Source of the DNA: Curtobacterium sp. 9128
GTDB lineage: Bacteria; Actinomycetota; Actinomycetes; Actinomycetales; Microbacteriaceae
NCBI RefSeq assembly: GCF_900086645.1
Contig: NZ_LT576451.1
Span: 2,294,001 to 2,358,000, forward strand
Reading direction: 5' to 3'
Length of the DNA: 64,000 nucleotides
The number at the start of each line of letters is the position of its first letter. The first letter of the stretch is position 1. Below the pieces are notes generated by a model, which did not search any database, had not been told where the DNA came from, and saw nothing but the letters and a program-made list of their open reading frames with translations. Positions 56,708 through 64,000 of this stretch are shown here, piece after piece. The position numbers and the translations under genes are program-made.

Positions 56708-57931
56708 ATGTCCCGTTCCGCGCGACCCGCCGATGAGCCGGTCCAGGACACCGCCAGGTCGGCCGGGCTCGTCGCCCTCGGAGCCGGCATCGCGGCCGCC
56801 GCCGTCGGGACCGCGGTGGTCGGGGGCTTCGTCGCCGCGATCGCCCGGATGGTCGTCACTCCCGACCGCAAGCGCACCGAACGAGTGCCCATCGTGGCCG
56901 TCGACCCGGTCCGGAAGACCGTCACGCTGGAGCGGACGCCCGACACCGAGCTGCAGGGGCGCTACAGCCTCTGGTTCGGTGGCGGCACCGGGCACATGCG
57001 CGTCGGCGACGTCCTCGGGACCACCTCGACCACGGTCACCCGCAGCATCATCGCCGTCGACGCCGGCGACCCCACGAGTGCCCGTCGTGGCCGATGGGGT
57101 GGCTGGTTCTACCTCACCCCCGGCGAGCTCGACGTCCCGGTGGAGGACATCGACGTCCCGACACCGAACGGTCCGGCACCTGCGTGGGTCGTCCGCGCCG
57201 ACGACCCCGCTGCGCCGTGGGCGGTCCTCGTGCACGGTCGCGGCGTCACCCGCGCCGAGACCATCCGCGCCGTCCCGGTGTTCCGTGCCGCCGGCTACTC
57301 GGTCCTCCTCGCCTCGTGGCGGAACGACGGCGTCGCCCCGAAGAGCGACGACGGTCGGTACGGTCTCGGGAGCACCGAGTGGGAGGACATCGACGCCGCG
57401 CTCCGCTGGGTCGACGGCCAAGGGGCGACGAGCGTCGTGCTGATGGGCTGGTCGATGGGCGGCGCGGTCGTCCTGCAGACGCTGCTCCGGTCGTCCTTCG
57501 CGCGGCTCGTCGACGGCGTCGTGCTCGAGTCGGCCGTGGTCGATTGGCACGCGGTCCTCAAGTCGCAGAGCCAGGCGATGCGGCTGCCGCGGGTCGTCCG
57601 GAAGGTCGCACAGCGCGTGCTCCGGACGCCGGTCCTGCACCGGCTCGCCGGCCTCAAGCACCCGGTCGACCTCCGGGAGCTCGACATGGTCGCGAGAGCG
57701 GACGAGCTCACCGTCCCGATCCTGCTGCTGCACAGCGACGACGACGGCTTCGTCCCGTCGTCCGCCTCGCACGCACTCGCGCAGGCGCGGCCGGACCTGG
57801 TCCGGCTCGAGGTCGCGCACGTCGCGCGGCACACCAAGCTCTGGAACCACGACGCCGACTGGTTCGACGCCCGCATCCTCGCGTGGCTCACCGAGGTGGT
57901 CCGGCCGCAGAACGCGACCACCGCCCGGTAG
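56708..57931 (+). CDS. Alpha/beta hydrolase with N-terminal membrane segment
   Basis: A 407-residue protein. A hydrophobic helix (SAGLVALGAGIAAAAVGTAVV, ~residues 18-40) is followed by an ~110-residue beta-rich region and an alpha/beta hydrolase domain: VLVHGRGVTRAE, nucleophile elbow MGWSMGGAVVL (Ser about residue 249), acid in HSDDDGFVP and His in ARHTKLWNHD. The long N-terminal part fits the FrsA/lysophospholipase-like hydrolases of actinobacteria with an anchored topology. Substrate unknown. Divergent from DUF3000 with shared -10 element. Confidence 0.83.
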   Translation: MSRSARPADEPVQDTARSAGLVALGAGIAAAAVGTAVVGGFVAAIARMVVTPDRKRTERVPIVAVDPVRKTVTLERTPDTELQGRYSLWFGGGTGHMRVGDVLGTTSTTVTRSIIAVDAGDPTSARRGRWGGWFYLTPGELDVPVEDIDVPTPNGPAPAWVVRADDPAAPWAVLVHGRGVTRAETIRAVPVFRAAGYSVLLASWRNDGVAPKSDDGRYGLGSTEWEDIDAALRWVDGQGATSVVLMGWSMGGAVVLQTLLRSSFARLVDGVVLESAVVDWHAVLKSQSQAMRLPRVVRKVAQRVLRTPVLHRLAGLKHPVDLRELDMVARADELTVPILLLHSDDDGFVPSSASHALAQARPDLVRLEVAHVARHTKLWNHDADWFDARILAWLTEVVRPQNATTAR

Positions 57932-57948
57932 TCGGCCCGAGACGGACG

Positions 57949-57980
57949 GGAGGCCCGGTGCCAGCTGGCACCGGGCCTCC
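57949..57980. terminator. GGAGGCCCGGTGCC-family palindrome between convergent genes
   Basis: Perfect 32-nt inverted repeat, identical in core to 3973-4016, between the hydrolase and the SufE gene, which converge. Confidence 0.65.
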
Positions 57981-57999
57981 TGCGCGCGCTCGCTCGCGT

Positions 58000-58452
58000 T
58001 CAGCGCACCGCCACCAGCGCGCGCACCTGGCGCTGCACCCGGCCGAGCATGCCGACCATGCCGCGGATCCGCAGCGGGCTGACCGCCTCGGACAGGCCCA
58101 GCGTCAGCGGGTAGTCGGACGGCACCGCGAGCACCTGCTGGGCCGTCAGGCCGGACAGACCCTGCGCGAGGATCGAGGCGAACCCGCGGGTCGTCGGGGC
58201 CTCGCGCGGTGCGGTCGCGTGCATGCGGACGACGTCGGGTGCGTCGCCGTCCTCGCCCACGGTGACCGTGATGAAGACGGGGGACTGGCACTCCTCGACG
58301 CGCTCGAGTTCGTCCTCGTGTCCTCGGAGTCGCTCGGGCAGTGCCGGGAGCTCGTTCGAGAACTCGAGGAGCAGCTGCAGTCGGTCGGCCTGGGACAGTT
58401 CGAGGAAGTCGTCGCGGATCTCGGCGAGTGCCTCCGGGAGTTCGGTGCTCAT
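58000..58452 (-). CDS. sufE: SufE-family sulfur acceptor
   Basis: A 150-residue SufE, which receives persulfide sulfur from a cysteine desulfurase or similar donor for Fe-S cluster assembly. The acceptor Cys55 lies in [11 protein letters not shown], a standard position. LALPSDYP-type [23 protein letters not shown] and [17 protein letters not shown] fit the family. The ATG 58452 overlaps the sseA stop (ATGA), a fusion-like arrangement that suggests a shared persulfide route from the rhodanese. Confidence 0.94.
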   Translation of the reverse strand: MSTELPEALAEIRDDFLELSQADRLQLLLEFSNELPALPERLRGHEDELERVEECQSPVFITVTVGEDGDAPDVVRMHATAPREAPTTRGFASILAQGLSGLTAQQVLAVPSDYPLTLGLSEAVSPLRIRGMVGMLGRVQRQVRALVAVR

Positions 58453-59354
58453 CGGTTCGGAAGGGTACCCGGCTCCGCTCCCTGGACGATGGGCACGCGC
58501 ACCGCGCTGCCCCACTCCGTCCAGGAGCCGTCGTAGTTGCGGACGTTCTCGTGACCGAGCAGGTACCGCAGCACGAACCAGGTGTGGCTCGACCGCTCGC
58601 CGATGCGGCAGTAGGCGATCACCTCGTCGTCGGCGCCGATGCCGGCGCCGTCGCGGTACACGGCATCGAGGTCGTCGCGGCGCTTGAACGTGCCGTCGGG
58701 TGCTGCTGCCGTGGCCCACGGGATGTTCACGGCGGTCGGGATGTGTCCGCCGCGCAGGGCGCCCTCTTCCGGGTAGTCGGGCGCGGTCGTCCGCTCGCCG
58801 CTGTACTCCGGTGCGCTGCGGACGTCGACGAGCGGCTTGCCGAGGTGGTCGAGGACGTCCTCCTTGAAGGCACGGACCACGGTGTCGTCGCGCTCGACGA
58901 CCGGGTACTCGACCGGTGCGGCCTCGGTGCGGTCGGTGGTGAGTGCACGGTCCTCGGCGATCCACTTCGCGCGGCCGCCGTCGAGGAGGCGGACGTCCTC
59001 GTGGCCGAACAGCTCGAAGACCCAGAGGGCGTACGCGGCCCACCAGTTGTTCTTGTCGCCGTAGACCACGACGGTGGTGTCGCGGCCGATGCCCTTGCCG
59101 CCGACGAGCCTGGCGAAGGCCTCGCCGTCGATGTAGTCGCGCTGCACCGGGTCGTTGAGGTCGGTGTGCCAGTCGATCTTCACCGCGCCGGGGATGTGTC
59201 CCGTCTCGTAGAGCAGCACGTCCTCGTCTGATTCGACGACCACGAGGTCCTGCGTGCCGGCGTCGAGCTGTTCCTGCAGCCATGCCGTCGACACGAGTCG
59301 TTCGGGGTGGGCGTAGGCGCGGAACTCGGCGGACGGGTCGACCGGTGCGGTCAT
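58449..59354 (-). CDS. sseA: Thiosulfate/3-mercaptopyruvate sulfurtransferase (rhodanese)
   Basis: A 301-residue double-rhodanese domain protein. The C-terminal domain carries the active-site loop with Cys249 in [15 protein letters not shown]; the CRxGxRS loop is more like thiosulfate sulfurtransferases. The N-terminal domain is inactive but keeps [11 protein letters not shown] and [22 protein letters not shown] and [12 protein letters not shown] mark domain two. Start ATG 59354 has AGGAGG upstream; longer frame to 59567 overlaps the divergent zapE leader. Coupled to sufE. Confidence 0.94.
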   Translation of the reverse strand: MTAPVDPSAEFRAYAHPERLVSTAWLQEQLDAGTQDLVVVESDEDVLLYETGHIPGAVKIDWHTDLNDPVQRDYIDGEAFARLVGGKGIGRDTTVVVYGDKNNWWAAYALWVFELFGHEDVRLLDGGRAKWIAEDRALTTDRTEAAPVEYPVVERDDTVVRAFKEDVLDHLGKPLVDVRSAPEYSGERTTAPDYPEEGALRGGHIPTAVNIPWATAAAPDGTFKRRDDLDAVYRDGAGIGADDEVIAYCRIGERSSHTWFVLRYLLGHENVRNYDGSWTEWGSAVRVPIVQGAEPGTLPNR

Positions 59355-59484
59355 CGTGGTTACCTCCTGGGTGCGGTGGCGCCGGACTAGGATCGGTGCT
59401 CGGCGTCGGGAGCAACGGTACGCGGACGTACCTCGTCCCCGATGCAACGTGACACCGCACGACACGCTTCCCGGAAGGCACTGC

Positions 59485-60492
59485 ATGCCCCAGCACCTGG
59501 TCGACCGCGACCCATCGGTCTCCCCACAGCAGATGGCCGCGGCGCTGGTGCCCCCACCCCAGTTCACGGACGCGTCGTTCGCGTCGTACCGCCCCGACCC
59601 GGACTACCCGTCGCAGGCAGCGGTCCGCGACGCGGTCGAGTCGTTCGTCGCGACCCGACCGGAACCGGCGAAGCGTGGGCTGTTCGGACGCCGACGCGCT
59701 GCGACCACGGACACCGCGCCGAAGTCGGGCGTGTACCTCGACGGCGGGTTCGGCGTCGGCAAGACCCACCTGCTCGCCGCGGCCTACCACGCGGAACCTG
59801 GTCGGAAGACGTTCGGCACGTTCATCGAGTACACCGCGCTGGTCGGTGCGCTCGGGTTCCAGGGCACGGTCGACCTGCTCCGTGGGACCTCGCTGGTGTG
59901 CATCGACGAGTTCGAGCTCGACGACCCTGGCGACACCATGGTCATGACGCGGCTCATCAAGGAGCTGACCGAGTCCGGCACGCGGTTCGCCGCCACGTCG
60001 AACACGCCACCAGGGGCCCTCGGCGAGGGGCGTTTCGCCGCGCAGGACTTCCTCCGCGAGATCCAGGCGATGTCGGACCGGTTCGAGACGATGCGGATCG
60101 ACGGCCTCGACTACCGCCGACGCGCGGTCGACGAGTCCGCCGCGGTCGTGTCCGACGTGTCGTCGTCGTTGCCGTCGTCCGGCGAGGTCACGCTCGACGA
60201 CTTCCGCGCCGTCGTGGCGCACCTGGCGACCGTGCACCCGTCGAAGTACGTCGCGCTCGTGGACGGGCTCGACGCGGTCGGCCTCACCGACGTCGCGGCG
60301 TTCACCGACCAGACCGACGCGCTCCGGTGGGTCGCGCTCGTCGACCGGTTGTACGACGCCCAGGTGCGGATCGTCGCGTCGGGGACACCGCTCGACGACG
60401 TGTACCCCTCGTCGATGCTCGACGGCGGGTACCGCAAGAAGTACCTGCGTGCCGCGAGCCGCGTGGTGGCCCTGACCCGCGCCGTGGACTGA
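59485..60492 (+). CDS. zapE: Cell division protein ZapE (AFG1-like ATPase)
   Basis: A 335-residue AFG1/ZapE-type P-loop ATPase. Walker [14 protein letters not shown] (~residues 85-97) and Walker [16 protein letters not shown] (~132-146) are clear; a sensor (FAATSNTPP) follows, and [17 protein letters not shown] is family-typical. ZapE proteins modulate Z-ring dynamics in proteobacteria; the actinobacterial role is inferred. Start ATG 59485 follows GGAAGG; the extra frame upstream overlaps the divergent promoter region (TAGGAT at about 59391). Confidence 0.9.
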   Translation: MPQHLVDRDPSVSPQQMAAALVPPPQFTDASFASYRPDPDYPSQAAVRDAVESFVATRPEPAKRGLFGRRRAATTDTAPKSGVYLDGGFGVGKTHLLAAAYHAEPGRKTFGTFIEYTALVGALGFQGTVDLLRGTSLVCIDEFELDDPGDTMVMTRLIKELTESGTRFAATSNTPPGALGEGRFAAQDFLREIQAMSDRFETMRIDGLDYRRRAVDESAAVVSDVSSSLPSSGEVTLDDFRAVVAHLATVHPSKYVALVDGLDAVGLTDVAAFTDQTDALRWVALVDRLYDAQVRIVASGTPLDDVYPSSMLDGGYRKKYLRAASRVVALTRAVD

Positions 60493-60799
60493 GCCACCCG
60501 CTCAGCAGAACGGTCACACCGGGGCCGCGCCGGGCCTCCAGGGCGGGTTGCGCGACGCCTGTCGGGCACCGTCCGGACGGACTGCGCGAACTCGTGGCCC
60601 CCGTCCAGGGGGTCGCGAGGCCCCGGTAACACGACGTTTACACAACGCCCCGTCGCGTTACACCCGCGAAACACATCGTGCTCCCTCGCGAAACGTCACC
60701 TCGCCAGACTCTGTCCTACCCGAGGCGGACACGTCGGTGCCCCCGATGCACAGCAAGCACCGCCGACGTGGTGACCGCACTGCAATCGAGAGGTGAGAC
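60493..60799 (+). promoter_or_regulatory. Upstream region of the ammonium transporter gene
   Basis: 307 nt without a gene. It holds a degenerate GGGCCTCCAGG palindrome half (60532-60543), the GlnR-like operator (listed separately) and a GAGAGG ribosome site right before the ATG. A -10 element could be TACCCG near 60717, but it is not convincing. Confidence 0.5.
60657..60694 (+). promoter_or_regulatory. GlnR-type operator upstream of amt
   Basis: GTTAC-n6-GAAAC-n6-TGCTC-n6-GAAAC: the same 11-bp phasing as in front of glnA, with the third half-site degenerate. 105 nt before the amt start. Confidence 0.72.
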
Positions 60800-62074
60800 A
60801 TGCTTGATCAAGGCAACACGACCTTCGTGTTGGTGATGGCAGCGCTGGTGTTGTTCATGACACCCGGCCTGGCGTTCTTCTACGGCGGACTGGTGAAGGC
60901 CAAGTCCGTCATCAGCATGATGATGATGTCCTTCGGGGCGATCGCACTGGTGAGCGTCCTCTGGGTCGTCTACGGCTACGCGATCGCCTTCGCCAACCAC
61001 GGTGACGGCACCGCGGTCTCCGGTGTCGTCGGCTTCTTCAGCATCGACTGGAACCAGATCGGCCTCGGGCAGGCGTTCGAGGAGGCCAAGGCCTCGACGA
61101 TCCACGCCGCGTACCCCTCGATGGCGTTCGTCGGCTTCCAGGCCACGTTCGCGATCATCACCGTCGCCCTCATCTCCGGCGCGATCGCCGACCGTGCCAA
61201 GTTCGGCGCGTGGATGGTCTTCGCCGGCGTCTGGGTCACGGTCGTCTACTTCCCCGTCGCCTCGTGGGTCTTCAACCTCACCTCCGGTTGGGCCGCCACG
61301 TGGGGCGTCATCGACTTCGCCGGTGGGACCGCGGTGCACATCAACGCCGGTGCGGCGGGTCTCGCGCTGGCGATCGTCCTCGGCAAGCGCGTCGGGTTCG
61401 CCAAGGGCGCGCACAAGCCGCACAACCCGCCCTTCGTCCTCCTCGGTGCCGCGATCCTCTGGTTCGGCTGGTTCGGCTTCAACGCCGGGTCCGAGGGTGC
61501 TGCTGACGGCATCGCCGCGATCGCCTGGGTGAACACCCTCGCAGCCCCGGCCGCCGCCATCCTCGGTTGGCTCCTCGTCGAGAAGCTCAAGGACGGCAAG
61601 GCCACGTCGATCGGTGCCGCATCGGGCGCCGTCACCGGACTCGTCGCGATCACCCCGGCGTGCGCAGCGCTCACCCCCGGCTGGGGCATCCTGCTCGGGT
61701 TCCTCGCGGGCATCGTCTGCTGCTTCGCGATCGACTGGAAGTACCGTCTCGGCTTCGACGACTCGCTCGACGTCGTCGGCGTCCACCTGGTCGGCGGTAT
61801 CTTCGGCACGCTGTTCCTCGGCATCTTCGCCAACGACACCGGCCTCATCTACTCGGGCTCGTTCGCGCAGCTCGGCAAGCAGGCCGCTGCCGCCGGAGCG
61901 GTCGGTGCGTACTCGTTCGTCCTGGCCTTTATCATCGGTTGGATCATCGAGAAGACGATGGGCTTCCGCGTGAAGACCGAGGACGAGGTCGCGGGCATCG
62001 ACACGGCCGTCCACGGCGAAGAGGGCTACGTCCTCTACGAGGAGCGTGACGAGACCCCGGTCTCCGTGCGCTAG
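60800..62074 (+). CDS. amt: Ammonium transporter
   Basis: A 424-residue Amt/Rh channel with 11 predicted helices that takes up ammonium. Conserved features: LVLFMTPGLAFFYGGLVKAKS in the first helix, GATSG-like GGTAVHINAGAAG with the first pore histidine region, LGAAILWFGWFGFNAGS and DVVGVHLVGGIFGTLFLG with the second pore histidine. Ends with a cytosolic tail. No PII gene follows, unlike the amt-glnK layout of many actinobacteria; the next gene is a phosphatase on the same strand after a terminator. GlnR-like sites suggest nitrogen-starvation control. Confidence 0.95.
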   Translation: MLDQGNTTFVLVMAALVLFMTPGLAFFYGGLVKAKSVISMMMMSFGAIALVSVLWVVYGYAIAFANHGDGTAVSGVVGFFSIDWNQIGLGQAFEEAKASTIHAAYPSMAFVGFQATFAIITVALISGAIADRAKFGAWMVFAGVWVTVVYFPVASWVFNLTSGWAATWGVIDFAGGTAVHINAGAAGLALAIVLGKRVGFAKGAHKPHNPPFVLLGAAILWFGWFGFNAGSEGAADGIAAIAWVNTLAAPAAAILGWLLVEKLKDGKATSIGAASGAVTGLVAITPACAALTPGWGILLGFLAGIVCCFAIDWKYRLGFDDSLDVVGVHLVGGIFGTLFLGIFANDTGLIYSGSFAQLGKQAAAAGAVGAYSFVLAFIIGWIIEKTMGFRVKTEDEVAGIDTAVHGEEGYVLYEERDETPVSVR

Positions 62075-62090
62075 CGCTCCCCTCTCGAGC

Positions 62091-62120
62091 GACGGCCCCC
62101 GCGTGCGCGCGGGGGCCGTC
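62091..62120 (+). terminator. Hairpin terminator after amt
   Basis: 13-bp perfect stem GACGGCCCCCGCG with TGCG loop, 16 nt after the amt stop. Confidence 0.75.
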
Positions 62121-62415
62121 GTCGTGCGTGGGGGTTTGGGTGGGGTGGGGTGCGGGTGCTTGTCGACTCGGAACGACATCGTCGCTGTCGTACGACATCG
62201 GCGTTGTCGTCCGTTCACACCCGCGGATGTCGGCGTGCGCAAGGAGCGACACGATCGTCGTCGTACGACAGCGACTTCGTCGTTCCGAGTCGGGCGGCGC
62301 GGGCGGGTGCTGGTGGGGCGTGCGGCGCGGGCGGGTGCTGGTGGGGCGGGCGCTGGGGCGGGTGGGGCGGGCAGGCGCGGACGGGCGCGGGCGCGTGCTG
62401 TGGGAGGGTGGGAGC
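62121..62415. other. 295-nt gene-free region with large inverted repeat and G-rich direct repeats
   Basis: Beyond the amt terminator: a 129-nt inverted repeat (listed separately), then G-rich DNA with a repeated GCGGCGCGGGCGGGTGCTGG block (about 62294 and 62323). No frame has coding character. Confidence 0.55.
62164..62292. repeat. 129-nt inverted repeat with 33-nt arms
   Basis: Arms 62164-62196 (CGACTCGGAACGACATCGTC...) and 62260-62292 are complementary over 31 of 33 positions. The 63-nt centre has further short TGTCG/CGACA repeats. Resembles a small MITE or extragenic palindrome; no flanking target duplication was recognised. Confidence 0.6.
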
Positions 62416-63066
62416 ATGACGACGACGTCGATGCTGACCAACCTCCGCGAGGTCGGGGGAGCCGGGTTCCAGGACGGCCGCACGCGCCGGGTGTACCGCG
62501 CGAACACCGAGCCGGACCTCCCCCCGAGCGTGTACCCGACCGGGGTCGCCGTGGTGGATCTGCGACGGGACGACGAGATCGCGCGGGTCCCGCATCCCCT
62601 CGCGAGCGAGCCCGGCTACCGGGGCGTGCCGCTCTTCGACCCGTCCACCGTCGAGTCAGGGGCGGACGCCGTGCAGCTCGAGGAGCAGTACGTCGACTGG
62701 CTGACCCGGCACAGCACGGGGATCGCGGATGCACTCCGCGCGATCGCCGACACCGACGGGGACGTGCTCGTGTGCTGTTCGGCGGGGAAGGACCGCACCG
62801 GGGTCATCAGCGCGCTGCTGGCCCGGCTGTGGGGAGCGTCCGTGGACCGCGTCGGCGAGGACTACGCAGCGAGCGCGGACGGACTCGCGGAGCGGTTCGC
62901 CGCCGAACGAGCGGTGAGCACCGACCCCGAGGCGACGGCCGTGGCGCAGCGCTGCGTCCCGGAGGTCATGACGACGGTCATCGGGCACCTGGAGTGGCGC
63001 TGGGGCAGCGTCGAGGACTACCTGCGGTGGATCGGGCTGACGGACGACGAGATCCGCGCGCTCTGA
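62416..63066 (+). CDS. Protein-tyrosine phosphatase family protein (Tyr_phosphatase-3 type)
   Basis: A 216-residue atypical phosphatase. The N-terminal FRDVGG-type motif reads LREVGGAGF and the loop YRANTEPDLPPS follows. The P-loop is VCCSAGKDRTGV with Cys121 as nucleophile and Arg127; the residue before the nucleophile, usually His in this family, is Cys120. GKDR is typical of dual-specificity/lipid phosphatases of the MptpB type, which are often secreted, but no signal peptide is present. ATG 62416 is behind GGGAGGGTGGGAG. Confidence 0.85.
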   Translation: MTTTSMLTNLREVGGAGFQDGRTRRVYRANTEPDLPPSVYPTGVAVVDLRRDDEIARVPHPLASEPGYRGVPLFDPSTVESGADAVQLEEQYVDWLTRHSTGIADALRAIADTDGDVLVCCSAGKDRTGVISALLARLWGASVDRVGEDYAASADGLAERFAAERAVSTDPEATAVAQRCVPEVMTTVIGHLEWRWGSVEDYLRWIGLTDDEIRAL

Positions 63067-63194
63067 ACGCGACCACATGACGGGAGGCTCCCACCGGGCA
63101 CGGCCGGACCGCCGCTGGCGCGTCGCTCCGGAACCGGCCGGCGGGGCCCAGGTGCGCGTCCGACGCGCACCGAGCCTCCAGGCCGTGCTTCAGC
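63067..63194. repeat. Degenerate GGAGGC-family palindrome region
   Basis: GACGGGAGGCTCCC at 63078 and GCACCGAGCCTCCAGGCC at ~63167 are outward arms of the family with a long, altered centre. Lies between convergent genes. Confidence 0.45.
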
Positions 63195-64000
63195 TCACCA
63201 GGCGTAGTCCTCCGGGGAGGTCTTGTGCCCCGGGAAGATCTCGTCGAGGCGCGTCAGCGCCGACTCGTCGAGACGGATGTCGACGGCGTTGACGGCCGAC
63301 TCCCACTGCTCCATCGTGCGCGGTCCCGTGATCGGTGCCGTGATGCCCGGCTGGTGCAGCAGCCACGCGAGTGCGAGCTCGCCGGGGGTGTGGCCGAGTT
63401 CCTTCGCGAGCGCCTCGTACGCCGTCAGCTGGTCACGGTGCCCCTCGACGTACTCGGCGCTCCGGCCGCTCAGCCGCCGGGAGCCCTGCTCGGTCTTCTC
63501 GATGATGCCGCCGAGGAGACCGCCCTGCAGCGGCGACCACGGGATGACGCCGAGGCCGTAGTGGCGGGCGGCCGGCAGGACCTCTCGCTCGACGTCGCGG
63601 ACGACGAGGTTGTAGATGGACTGCTCGCTGACGAGTCCGAGGAAGTTGCGGTGCTTCGCGGCCTCCTGCGCCTGGGCGATGTGCCAGCCGGCGAAGTTCG
63701 ACGAGCCGACGTAGAGCACCTTGCCCTGCGCGACCGCGATCTCCATCGCCTGCCAGATCTCGTCCCAGGGGGTGTCACGGTCGACGTGGTGCATCTGGTA
63801 GAGGTCGATGTGGTCGGTCTGCAGACGACGCAGCGACGCGTCGAGGGCCTGGCGGATGTTGTACGCCGACAGCTTCCCGCCGTTCGGCCAGTCGATCATG
63901 TCGCCGTAGACCTTCGTGGCGAGGACGGTCTTCTCGCGTCGGCCGCCGCCCTTCGCGAACCAGCGGCCGATGATCTCCTCGGTGGCACCCTTGCCCACCG
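63195..64000 (-). CDS. Aldo/keto reductase (C-terminal part; runs off the window)
   Basis: The visible ~268 residues are the bulk of an NADPH-dependent (alpha/beta)8-barrel aldo/keto reductase; about 50-60 N-terminal residues with the first Asp of the tetrad lie beyond the window end. Visible landmarks: the catalytic Lys in LATKVYGDM, His in LYQMHHVDRD, SSNFAGWHIAQA, IPWSPLQGGLLGG and the cofactor-binding GPRTMEQWESAVNAV. Ends PGHKTSPEDYAW. Substrate unknown. Convergent with the phosphatase. Confidence 0.9.
   Translation of the reverse strand, partial: VGKGATEEIIGRWFAKGGGRREKTVLATKVYGDMIDWPNGGKLSAYNIRQALDASLRRLQTDHIDLYQMHHVDRDTPWDEIWQAMEIAVAQGKVLYVGSSNFAGWHIAQAQEAAKHRNFLGLVSEQSIYNLVVRDVEREVLPAARHYGLGVIPWSPLQGGLLGGIIEKTEQGSRRLSGRSAEYVEGHRDQLTAYEALAKELGHTPGELALAWLLHQPGITAPITGPRTMEQWESAVNAVDIRLDESALTRLDEIFPGHKTSPEDYAW

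Noticed and set aside
60626..60641. Additional GlnR half-sites GTAAC-n6-TTTAC upstream of the amt operator
   Set aside because: They are not in 11-bp phase with the main site (offset 31 nt) and TTTAC is a poor b-box.

Overview
This is a contiguous, very GC-rich (roughly 70% by eye) stretch of actinobacterial chromosome with almost no wasted space. Gene content and style point to the family Microbacteriaceae, and Curtobacterium or a close relative is plausible but not proven. The supporting signs are SepH, proteins of the DUF4191/4193/3093/3710/3159/3000 families, a class A RNase P RNA, GlnE with two glutamine synthetases, MurT/GatD beside a housekeeping sigma factor, and many leaderless genes with a TANNNT box 6-7 nt before a GTG or ATG. 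No tRNA, rRNA, CRISPR array, insertion sequence or prophage was seen.

Layout. 1-6.4 kb: end of an AraC-type regulator, an RBBP9-type hydrolase, a hypothetical protein, a NIF3 protein plus a coiled-coil zinc-ribbon relative, RNase P RNA (minus strand), polyphosphate glucokinase with methionine aminopeptidase, and a 59-residue SPOR-like protein. 6.5-12.6 kb: glutamine-dependent NAD synthase, then glnA2-glnE. 13.1-17.7 kb: a tightly coupled three-gene exopolysaccharide operon (processive GT2 synthase, membrane-anchored GH26 hydrolase, UDP-glucose dehydrogenase). 18-27 kb: glnA with a GlnR-type double operator, RDD and DUF4191 membrane proteins, dihydrolipoamide acyltransferase (frameshifted here), dihydrolipoyl dehydrogenase and leucyl aminopeptidase. 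27-33.7 kb: PAC2 protein, MFS transporter, primary sigma factor, MurT-GatD, and a small secreted protein. 33.9-42 kb: type IIA topoisomerase pair (parE and parC, convergent), a phosphodiesterase, a pentapeptide-repeat membrane protein and SepH. 42.6-50.7 kb: small conserved actinobacterial proteins, dUTPase, aconitase, DXP synthase. 51-63 kb: fatty-acid beta-oxidation pair, RNase D, DUF3000, an alpha/beta hydrolase, SufE plus rhodanese, ZapE, the ammonium transporter with a second GlnR-type site, a tyrosine phosphatase, and a partial aldo/keto reductase.

How the genes connect. Nitrogen assimilation recurs: glnA (with its adenylylation tyrosine), glnE, glnA2 (without that tyrosine) and amt, with 11-bp-phased GlnR-like half-sites in front of glnA and amt. 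Envelope functions recur too. The most intriguing is a MurT-GatD pair containing no cysteine at all, so its glutaminase partner cannot use the family's catalytic cysteine. In a family known for type-B peptidoglycan, where the D-Glu alpha-carboxyl carries the cross-bridge rather than an amide, this suggests a re-purposed ligase. The other envelope candidate is the GT2-GH26-UGD operon, whose layout suggests a synthase-dependent, uronic-acid-containing polysaccharide.

Intergenic DNA is rich in perfect palindromes. One dispersed family has a GGAGGC...GCCTCC core and appears at many gene ends. Other dyads occur in two copies each.
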